In this document: piece by piece, positions 25,016-35,200 of the stretch
Numbering within the stretch: position 1 is the stretch's first letter
Layout of the letters: the number at the start of each line of letters is the position of its first letter
Source of the DNA: Agrypnia vestita
Taxonomy: Eukaryota > Arthropoda > Insecta > Trichoptera > Phryganeidae
Reading direction: 5' to 3'
DNA: 64,000 nt
NCBI GenBank assembly: GCA_016648135.1
Contig: JADDOH010002261.1
Span: 1-64,000, forward strand
Notes under the pieces: generated by a model
What the model saw: only the letters and a program-made list of their open reading frames with translations
Database searches by the model: none
What the model was told of the DNA's origin: nothing
Program-made: the position numbers and the translations under genes

Positions 25016-26617
25016 CTCCTGTTTAGACATAACCTCCCACACTAAGCTGCAGACCAAGATCAAGCCGAGACTCTATTGCTCCTGCTGGAATCCCCCGAAG
25101 TCCTCGCTTCCCGGCGACAAACATATCAGGAAGAAATCCCGCGTCTGATATTAAGGTTTGTATATTATCCCGCGGGGCAGTCAAATTGACTGGTGTATAT
25201 GATGAGGATCCCACGTTGCGGCTACATGAGCCGGATTATTATGATGTTTACTGCTGATTAAAGGGCTGAATGAACTAACTGGGTGACTGGAAAAGACTCT
25301 CCCTTGAGCGCGTCAGTCAGAGCCATGTTAGCATCGCCAAATATAGTTGATGTGATTGATCCCACGGTGTAGTCTTATTGACTAGAGATATTAAATGATG
25401 GTAAAACAGCATGATTATTACAGTTGATTGTGAAGTTCCTGATATGTTTCTCGCTGGCCGGGAAGGGAGAACCCCGAAGGTCTCTGTATACAGCAAGTTA
25501 GAAAAGGTGGTGAATGATGAGAATGATGATGTTAGTAATGCCATCGTGCTCCTGAATGCGGTCCCGATCATAAAGTTGATTGTTAAACTGCTGACAGATC
25601 TCGTTCATTAAAGCGGTCCCGAGCATAAGTATTGATTGTCGAACTGCTACCTGCATCTTATAATTTCTCGTTCATGAGGAACGTCCTATCTCGTCCTTGA
25701 GTACGGAGTTATTACTTTCACATACATTCATAACCAGAGCCCGAGCTCGTCGCACCAAGGGGACTGAAAAGACGTGAGAGGCTCTTCCCCTTAGATGTTA
25801 GAGGGGTAACCGCATCAAGACCTTCAGACCATCCTGTAATTCTTGGCTTTAAAACCCAGTCACAACCGGGTAGATACAGTTAAGATGGCCCTACCTAGTC
25901 CCTGACCTAAGGTGTCTCCCCAATCTAATCAGACTCCGTAGCCGAGAACGCGCGCTCCGACATTCGACCCTGTCTTGCCACGCGAGTAGATCCAACTTCA
26001 TCTTTTTCCACAATCGAAATTCAGCCTCCCAAGATCACGGGGCGTGAAAGACGTACGACTCCTCGCCTCCCGACCATGAAGAGACGAACTTCCCCATTCG
26101 GTTCTCGTTCATTATCCCATTTATAATCCCCGCGTGCCTAACCTTAAGAGTCTAGCGCCGGTAATAAGATCTCATTATGCTACGTTGGAAGTTAATATTG
26201 CACAACCGGGCGAAATGCCTATTTTCCGCGAACCTATTCAATTTGTAAAACACAATAACATGTATTTATATATGTTAGTAAGACGTTTGAAATGCAGAAT
26301 GCACGTACAATGACCTCGCTTCTATCCTAAAGATATTAAGATATAATCCCGACGTTACGTCCCGACATCAGTACTAATTTGTTTCCGCGTCCGTTACCGT
26401 CGGCTCTGAACCCACGTAATGAAATGAATAGTGACCATGTGACAATGACAAATTATATAGCACGAACATTCCATTTGTTACACATAAGAAAACATCAGGA
26501 ATAAAAAATATCAAAGGTTCTTATCTTAGTTCTGTAGTTGGTCTGCTTCTGAGATGGCATCCTGATCCGAAGTAATATAACTCTCCAAAATTGAGCAATT
26601 ACCAGCGCCTGTGTAGC

Positions 26618-27450
26618 CCTTCATTTCCCTTGTATATATATTTTAATATCAGCGCCTGTAAAACTGTATTAGATCCTAGAAACAAGAAAACTATTCCCTC
26701 TACGCCGAGCACATACAGAACATAAACCCCTTCAATCTAGTTCATCCACGGTTATGCAAAAAGGCGAAAGAATAGTAATAGTAAAAGGTCCTTAACTGAC
26801 AGAAGTTGAAGTTCTCTGCAAACTGCCCATATCTTCTAGTGGCGCCTGTGTATTCCAATAACAACTTTCCAGTCATGTATTTAACATAACGTCCTCCTTG
26901 TGTGTATGTGTGCTGCAATATCTGTCATCCAGTTAGTGATTCCCAAAATAGTGTTTTCCTTGTATATATATATATATTTCAATATCAGCACCTGTGAAAC
27001 TGTATTAGATCCTAGAAACAAGAAAACTATTCCCTCTACGCCGAGCACATACAGGACATAAACCCCCTTCAAACTAGTTCATCTACGCCGTACAGTGATA
27101 TCACATGCAGACATAAACAATATAATTACAAGTATGCTTGCGTCCCGCCGACTGGACGCCTGTGTTTTCCAATAACAACTTTCCAGTCATGTATTTAACA
27201 TAACGTCCTCCTTGTGTGTATGTGTGCTTCAATATCTGCCATCCAGTTAATGGTTCCCAAAATAGTGTTTTCCTTGTATATATATTTCAATATCAGCACC
27301 TGTAAACCTGTATAGAATCCTAGAAACGAGAAGACTATTCCCTCTACGCCAAGCACATACAGGACATAAGCCCTTTCAAACTAGTTCATCTACGCCGTAT
27401 AGTGATATCACAAGCAGACATAAACAATACAATTACAAGTATGCTTGCGT
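26618..27450. repeat. Tandem repeat of about 310-335 bp, 2.4 copies
   Basis: Shared blocks include CCTGTGTATTCCAATAACAA (26846 and 27160), CTTTCCAGTCATGTATTTAA, TTTCAATATCAGCACCTGT and CTCTACGCCGAGCACATACA (near 26702, 27038 and, with one change, 27344). Unit length varies partly through an internal TA microsatellite. The first unit is partial. Confidence 0.85.
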
Positions 27451-28013
27451 TCTCCCCCACCTTGGTGGAAATATTCGCATTCGTATTCACCGAGTAGTAG
27501 GCCTGATATTCGTATTCATGAAGGTAGTATTCGTTGCATCAAGGTTATTATATTTACAAGTATGTTCAAGTTCCCCCACCTTGGTGGAAATATTCGCATT
27601 CGTATTCACCGAATAGTAGGCCTGATATTCGTATTCATGAAGGTAGTATTCGTTGCATCAAGGTTATTATATTTACAAGTATGTTCAAGTTCCCCCACCT
27701 TGGTGGAAATATTCGCATTCGTATTCACCGAATAGTAGGCCTGATATTCGTATTCATGAAGGTAGTATTCGTTGCATCAAGGTTATTATATTTACAAGTA
27801 TGTTCAAGTTCCCCCACCTTGGTGGAAATATTCGCATTCGTATTCACCGAATAGTAGGCCTGATATTCGTATTCATGAAGGTAGTATTCGTTGCATCAAG
27901 GTTATTATATTTACAAGTATGTTCAAGTTCCCCCACCTTGGTGGAAATATTCGCATTCGTATTCACCGAATAGCAAGCCTGATATTCGTATCGCTGAAGG
28001 TAGTATTCGTTGC
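27451..28013. repeat. 119-bp minisatellite, about 4.7 copies
   Basis: The anchor CCCCCACC recurs exactly 119 bases apart in five successive units starting near 27454. Central units look identical, while the first and last show a few changes, which is usual for array edges. Each unit holds CCACCTTGGTGG (a 5-bp-arm hairpin), ATTCGCATTCGTATTCACCG and GGTAGTATTCGTTGCATCA. Overlapping open frames of 96-106 codons occur only because 119 is not divisible by 3. Confidence 0.97.
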
Positions 28014-28131
28014 ATCACTCTCGATAATAAAATCATATAGATAAATAATTACGGTAACTCATAAAAATATGATATTACTTATATTAAACGAACAAAGCAA
28101 AACAATCTGTCATATAAGTAAATAACGTGAT

Positions 28132-28395
28132 CACGGAAGACCGAAGGTTAACTACCCCTGAACAGACCGCAATCTGCCCACAATAGTGAAAAATGTTCTA
28201 GAAAACATTTCAAATATCTAATATTGAATGAATTAAACAATGTCATATGAAAACTATCACGGCTACGGAAGACCGAAGGTTGATCTGATCTAACCGTAAA
28301 CGACCCACAATAATGGAATATGTTGTAACAAAAAACATTTCAAATATCTAATATTGAATGAATAAAAACAATGCCATATGAATAACCACCGCAAT
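28132..28395. repeat. Direct duplication, period about 131 bp
   Basis: CGGAAGACCGAAGGTT occurs at 28134 and 28265, and AACATTTCAAATATCTAATA with ATTGAATGAAT follows in both copies. The copies differ by several substitutions and small indels. Confidence 0.85.
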
Positions 28396-29599
28396 TAAGG
28401 AATATATACAATTCGAAACACGTCTTTATAAGAACTTGATAGGAACAAATCGTGTTTTCAACGATTGCCTAATGATACGCAATACAAACATGTAACGAGT
28501 TCAAATAAACCACACATTCATGTTTTAATAAAATAAATATAAAATCCAGATGCATTTTTAAAATATATTATTAGTAAGAAACTCCTCGCACGATCTACAC
28601 AAATCACATAGAAATCCGCGTATTCAATCGCCAGTATAGATAACAAAGCATTCGTTAGCATAAGAATACATCCGCCCTGAAGAACCTCTCGCACATTCCG
28701 AACGTCGCGACATTGAATATACATAATTATTCTGAAATTTTAAATCCCACGAAACACCCTTCGTCAGTAAAGTGTTCCATTTTAAAGCCTTTATATCTTT
28801 GGTAATATATGAATATCAAATTTAAGTGATTTTTCATATGAACAGCGACAGAATTATATATTTCATAAGCGTTATGCAATAATTTGAATAACTATCACAG
28901 TCGCCACATTACGATTTCTTGTACATTAAATCCGAAGCGCGTATAGTAATAATTATCACTAGGCCCAAAATACGTAACAAAACAATCCACAACATGTATC
29001 AATAATTGTTACGATCCAGAAAGTTCTAAATTGAATACACGAAAAAGGCAATAGAAATAAATAATATTGAAAATGCTTAGCTGTTCACTGTTCCAATTCT
29101 CTTTGAATTATTATCAACCTCTGGCTTTTTCCTCGATTCCAGCAAATTATCTTCCTTACTTCGGACTCTCCTCGACAAAGCCTCCGCCGACCTTCAAGCT
29201 GAAAACTCAAGTGCCGCTTTCTAATTTGTAACGCCTAAAAATAGTCCCTATCTCGCGCCATCTTTGATTCCAACTCGCGTGTAAAAGTCAAAGTCTAACT
29301 CTAAGGACGCGTTTCATTGGTCAGATTCGTTACGCGGACAACCGCTTTTGATAGGCTCGCTTCGCCAAACTAAAATAACATAAAGCCTGCTTTACACGCC
29401 CGCGTGCAGAAATAATAAAGCTCGTCCGCACCTACTTATCCGGCAAATATTTAATTATAGAGTATTTAACGGTTTGTGAAGCTTCTCTTTATTATAAACT
29501 TTAGCAGATAGATATTTTCGTATAATTTTTCAGCAATGTCTATTTGAATAGGCCAATATCGTCACACTAGGCCTTACGTTGCAGCGTTGTATCAAACAA

Positions 29600-30570
29600 G
29601 AAAAGTTGTACACCATAGGAAAATATTAACTTCAAATTAACGCAAACGTAATCGGACATTCACAAAAAACGTATTAATGTTTATAAAGATAACTCAACTT
29701 CTATAACGTTTGATAATTAAGGGTCGCGTTTGTACGCTTGCGGGTTGCCGATTGGCGCGACGCCTGTCGCCGTAATGGAACTTTTCCGTCGGAAATGGCG
29801 CTCGGAAATTTGTATTTATCAATACACTATGAATTTCCTGAAATGCTGAAATACATGTATGCCTTCAGATAATTACTATGCTTTTTTGTATAAATATGGC
29901 ATTGATACCGGCATTATGTAGGTACGACAAACGAATGATCTTATTATATATAAGATAATGATAGGTTTTGTATATGGGTAACGATTAGATAAACTGTGTT
30001 ATTTATGTAGGTATGCCATCTGCATAAATCTCTAAATTGAATGCATCCCGTGAAACATGATACACATAATATAATTTTCGTGCTACATATAGACGATTAA
30101 TTCAATAACAACATTGTGAATTCGTTGAAATCTGCCAAAGACCTAATTATTTAATATCTTTTAGCAGCTGTGTCCAACTGCTAGAGATCGTTTTTGGAAG
30201 CTTGTATGTTTTTAGTGCCGCAAGTTTAAGATCGTGAAATTTGTTGTCAGTTGTTGAAATAAGAATTAATACATTCAAGGATCACACGATTTGACGTTCT
30301 CCTGTAAAATTAATTCTTCTGAAAATTTTGTTTTATTTTTAAATTTTTTGTTTGCATTTTAATATGCGTCGACGTGAAAGCTTAGCTAAAATTGAGCTCA
30401 TCTCTATAATTTACGATCTTAGCCAAGTTTCTCAACGGGTTGATTTCTGAGCGGAAGTCGGAGACTTTTAATGTTTTCCTGAAATAACAAGATTGTCATT
30501 TCGCCTACAAACAGAAAATCACTTCCTCCTCTACGAGTACCTACATGGCACGCGCAGTCGGTAGATAGGT
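29600..30570. other. Intergenic stretch, nothing recognised
   Basis: No supported gene. A short GC-rich patch at 29735-29800 contains ATGGAACTTTTCCGTCGGAA but no convincing frame or splice site. Confidence 0.5.
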
Positions 30571-30571
30571 A

Positions 30572-31281
30572 CTAGTGATGGGTCGGCTCTGTACTCACTA
30601 CTACAATGTAGTACTACATTACATTGAAGTGCACACTTCGCACATTTTGAAGTGTAGTGCACACTACAAACTACAAACACCAAAGTTATTGAAAGTATAA
30701 ACTTCAAATAGTACACTTCATTTCAAAGCGAACACTACAAAGTACATACATTTCAAAGTTATCGAAAGTATGAGAAACATACTTTAAATAGTGCATTTTT
30801 TACGTGAAATTTTTGGGAAGTTGATGTAGATATATGAAGAAATCTCTGGAAACTGTAACAAACCCCCCCTCCCCCCCCGATGGTTTGAAAATTTTTTGGA
30901 ATCGAATGAAGAAATCTGGCTGGCGACCTTTTTTTTGGAGAAAATATCGTCATTTATTTAAAATATTTTTCTCGTTGACTCTTTTATTTTTTTTTTTAGT
31001 TCGCCAAATTCACTAGTACTACAATTTTGTAGTACAATTACTTCATTTCATTACTTCACTTCATTAATATTACAATTACTTCATTACTTCACTTCATTTA
31101 CTTCACTTCATTTACTTCACTTCATTGATATTACAATTACTTCATTAATATTACAATTACTTCATTACTTCACTTCAAGTAGTTTTTACTACAATTGTAG
31201 TGTACACTTTGCAGTCTTCAAACTGGTGAACGTGTGTGTGTTGTAGTCTTCATTTTGAAATGTAGTTTTTCCCTTCGCTAG
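30572..31281. mobile_element. TACTTCA-rich MITE-like repeat
   Basis: It is bounded by TAGTGATGGG on the left and CCCTTCGCTA on the right, imperfect inverted ends reminiscent of hAT-type elements. The inner sequence is built of ACTACAATGTAGT-type palindromes, 'AAGTGTAGTGCACACT' and, at 31035-31165, repeated TTACTTCACTTCATT. No transposase was seen. The low-complexity core could also be simple expansion. Confidence 0.45.
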
Positions 31282-31564
31282 TAGATACCTATTCATTGAA
31301 ATTTCACTGTCCGTATATTAATACATACAGGTACCTACTTACAACTTACGTGTGTGTAATGCTAGGTAATGCATCACCTTTTCGCAGTCGGACAATTTTA
31401 ATAAAAAAATGTTATGATTTTAGCGTTGTTTCAAAAATATATTATTTAATTATCATTAACTACTTAACTTTCTTTATTAAAATCCACCTGTTTCCAAAAA
31501 TAACACGATCTTCATCAGGGTGATAAAAAATTCATAAACATAAAATTATTGTATTCTATTTACA

Positions 31565-31705
31565 AAATTCAATCCCAATTATGATAATTTCATTGTCTAT
31601 CCGTCCGTAACTTCTTTATGGTATAAAAACTTTTTTCTTTTTTTATAAATAAATAAATACTCATTCTTTAGGAACCGACATGTAAAAGTACCGTCATATT
31701 TGACT
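31565..31705 (+). mobile_element. Fragment of the TCCCAATTATAATAATTTCG / GACATGTAAAAGTAC repeat family
   Basis: It starts TCCCAATTATGATAATTTCA (position 31571), then GTCTATCCGTCCGTAACTTC, and ends with ATTCTTTAGGAACCGACATG and TAAAAGTACCGTC. A related copy in inverse orientation is at 52230-52405, and the 3' part alone occurs at 17038-17100. Confidence 0.6.
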
Positions 31706-32019
31706 CAATAACCGGTTGAAATAACGGTTTGACTATCACTATTCGTGTGCACCTACTGTCTATATATTTAGTATTTACATTTAGTACCTAGAGGAGTAAT
31801 TATTTATTGGAACTAACAGGAAATATTCTAGTAAAGTATGAGTTAGATCACATTTCAACATGCGTAAATTAAATACTTTTTATTGACATAGATGTAAATA
31901 AAGCCCTGTTTTGGATGCCCGAAGATCGAAATTTGACAGAGTTTCATCTCGTGAGTTATTTTCGAGAAACACCTAGAATGAATTGTACTATACTAAGTAT
32001 GTTTTCTTCCTTTTTTTAG

Positions 32020-32228
32020 TGTTCCGGTAAGAGGGAACCCGAGCAGGAGTTGGAAGCCCAGAAATGGATTGAGACGGTGCTCGGAGAACGTTTCCCCCCG
32101 GGTGCCTTCGAGGACGCGCTCCGTGATGGAATCATCCTGTGCAAGCTGATGAACAGGCTGCAGCCCGGCATCATCACCAAGATTAACGTCAGCGGTGGAG
32201 ACTACAAGATGATGGACAATCTTAGCCA
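32020..32228 (+). CDS. Mp20: Mp20-like exon 2 (first part of CH domain)
   Basis: The acceptor is TTTTTTTAG. The exon encodes CSGKREPEQELEAQKW through YKMMDNLS plus two bases of a Gln codon, and ends at CA|GTAAAT. It holds DALRDGIILCKLMNRLQPG of the CH domain. Confidence 0.9.
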
Positions 32229-35200
32229 GTAAATACATTTTGAAGTCATTTGTATTTTTAAATCAAATTAATTAATCAATTAGAAAGACATACAGAAAAA
32301 TCTTATTCACGAAAAAATATTAGGTTACTACTGGGATTCGAACCCAGGTCACCTCCTTTCCGGGGCCGGTGCTCTGACCACTAAACTATAGCAACCCTCT
32401 ATGTTTCCGTGAATATATTGACCTTATATGTAGTTCTTATTTTTATTAATTGATTAATTTTTATTTTTGTCCATAGAGCAATGCACTTTTTTGATACGGT
32501 AGTTGAAATTACTTTGCAATGCCACCGCTAGATGGATGCCAGAATTAATTGAATAATTCATTCTATTTAGACATACATTTATACAACAGATATTATATAT
32601 ATTCAAGAACACATTCATATTTGTGAAGTTGTAATTTTTCCGAACAAAGTTCTGTGAAATTTTTAAATCAAATTAATTAATCAATTAGAAAGACATACAG
32701 AAAAATCTACTCCTGACCATTAAAAAATATAAATATGTTTCTTGTTCATTTGTGATTTCTTAAAAAGATAAAAATGTTTTTTGATCACAAAAAGATAAAT
32801 ATTTTTTGCGAATATCACATACTTTATGTGAATTTTTATTCAGTGTTGGTATTTGTATTATTTACAGATTTTACATAATTGATTATATAATTGTTATTTT
32901 TGCAGTTTCTTTGATATAGTTTATATATTTATAATAAATATATTAATCATAGCATAGCCGATTTTTAAAATATATTTTTATCTTAAATTCGTTTATTAAG
33001 TAGATACCCATAAAAAATAAATTAAATCGCCGAAAGGCGATGAAACCTAATCGTACATTCTGAAAATAATAACTCAAAAACGTAGAAGTTCACATTCGTA
33101 TAATATATTAATGTAAATGTCTCATAGAAACAAAATTATATTTTTTGTGTGAAAGTGGTATGGAAGTCTTTCGGTGTTCATAGGGCTTACGACCTATCGT
33201 GCGGCTGGCTTAAGTTATCACTTTTCACAGTATAACGTTCACCATCTGCAATCAAAAATACATATCTCATTAGTGACATCTGTGATTAATTAAGGGGAAT
33301 GAAAAAGCTTTGGATGCCGGTCGCGCTAATGATAATTACAACATCATATGAAACTGATTGTAAAACTTAAATATATATACAACTTCCAAAAATTTATATA
33401 GATGTGGTATTCTATCATGGGTGGAAATGGTGAACGTTACATTGTGTAAAGTGATCACTTGAGCCAGCCATACGATAGGTCGTAAGCCCTATAAACATCC
33501 AAAGACTTCCATACCTACTTTCCCATAAAAAATATAATTTCGTCTCTATGAGACATCTATAATATGTCTTGATTAATAATGTCCCTGGGACTAAATCCAA
33601 TACTGTGTTCTGAAAAATTCGGACAAACTCAAAATATTCTGAATTCGTGAATGTTTGAATTTGAAATTTTCAAAATAAACTTTTGTGGCAACGAAATTGT
33701 TGTGACACCATTAAATCAGAGCTCGTCAATTCGCAATTGATGAGCCGTTCGTTGTACATATGCAGAATAGCAATCATAATATGGTTGGTGACATTTGAAA
33801 ACAGACGATTTTATTCGACAAACGTTGATTTAATGTGAAAAAATATTCGTTGAACAGTATTTTATTGAACTGAGACTGGCATAACTGAAGTCATACAGCA
33901 TAAAATTCTAATGAAGAAACTGTGATGATTTAGTAAAAATGATTATTCTAAAAAACTTATTATATTAATATATTGGAATCTCGTGAGTTATCGCCCAGGT
34001 ACTCTAAGTGATTAGAGTACCTGGGCGGTCGGTTTCAAGATAGAGCGAGTTATTTAATGTAGGTACCCAGCGCACTTATTGTATTACGCATGGACTGCAC
34101 CGCCTAGGTAATCAATACAGCTCTGATGATATATTTAAAGCTCCAACACTGTACACATACAAAAGACAAATCTACTTAGCTCCTGTTTTATATTTAGCCT
34201 ACATAATTAATCTATTATTTATTGTATTTACCTTGATAATATTCCTTATTTTTTCTTGTGTAGTTATTACTTATTTCATTTATATTGTTATTATTCTTTA
34301 TTTTTTCGTAATTTCCTGCATTGTACTTAGAGGAAGCTATGTTATTTGAACACTTTATGTTTCACATTATGTACCTACCTAAAAGCCCAATTCAAGGCGT
34401 GTATCATTAATAAATCAAACATAATAATTTCGTTGTCTGTCCGTCCGTCCGTCTGTATGTCTGTCTGTCCCCGTAACTTTGTGTAACGTCCGTAATTTTG
34501 TTCGAATTCACGGCTAAAAAACGAAATTAAACGGCCGTAGTTGGGGATGAACCCCGGGCCACCAAACCCAAACCGGCCGTTCAACGCATGTTGCTACGGC
34601 CGCCTCTCCGTGGAGCGCCAAAAAGATGCTATAAATATATACTAGGGTTTAGCAAAGACGTGAACCAATGTTTCGTCATTTTTGACGAGTTGCAACTAGT
34701 AAATAAATCAAAACAATAAGCAGTACTAAGAGATATTGATATAGTAATACTAAATATTTCTGTACGCGACAGATGATGAAACTTGAAAAATGATTTTGAT
34801 AAACGTTTGGCCAGTCTACTGTGGAGCTGTTTCGGGTCGCGGTAAACAAAGTCCGCATAGCCAACATGATAGCCAACGTCCGGTAAACGGACAGGACACG
34901 AGAAGAAGAAGATAAACTTTATACTTAGCGCGATTGAATAGTGTAATACATGTTTATAATAGAAATATAAATTTATTAATAATAAATCTTGTTTTTGCAG
35001 GTTCCAAAAGGCCTGTGTTAAATATGGTGTTCCCGACGTGGACTTGTTTCAAACCACTGATCTGTGGGACAGGAAGAACATTTCTCTCGTCACGACGACG
35101 ATCTTCGCTATTGGCAGAACAGTAAGTGTTATTTAGAAATCAGCACTATGACTTTGCTTTGAATTGCCACTAGGCATATTAAAAATAAATATGGATGCAG

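Larger units (their letters stand above)
24030..29580. mobile_element. Unclassified composite repeat region, possibly a large degraded mobile element
   Basis: From about 24.03 to 29.58 kb the composition is clearly less AT-rich than the flanks and CpGs are frequent. The block contains an 80-codon open frame (24658-24900), a GC hairpin (24950-25015), an inverted internal repeat (25085-25150 with 25425-25482), tandem units of about 310-335 bp, a 119-bp minisatellite, a 131-bp duplication and a GC-rich segment at 29090-29450. No reverse transcriptase, integrase, transposase or terminal repeat was recognised. A large non-autonomous transposon, a degraded retroelement, or transferred or satellite-rich DNA are all possible. 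Boundaries are set by composition and are approximate. Confidence 0.45.

Noticed and set aside
27445..28044. Five overlapping 90-106-codon frames
   Set aside because: They are the three registers of the 119-bp minisatellite, repeated; not independent genes.
30544..30560. ATGGCACGCGCAGTCG|GTAGAT as a first exon for the Mp20-like gene
   Set aside because: It would end in phase 1, while the exon at 32020 opens in phase 0, and the residues (MARAV) do not lead into the expected ...RAK leader.
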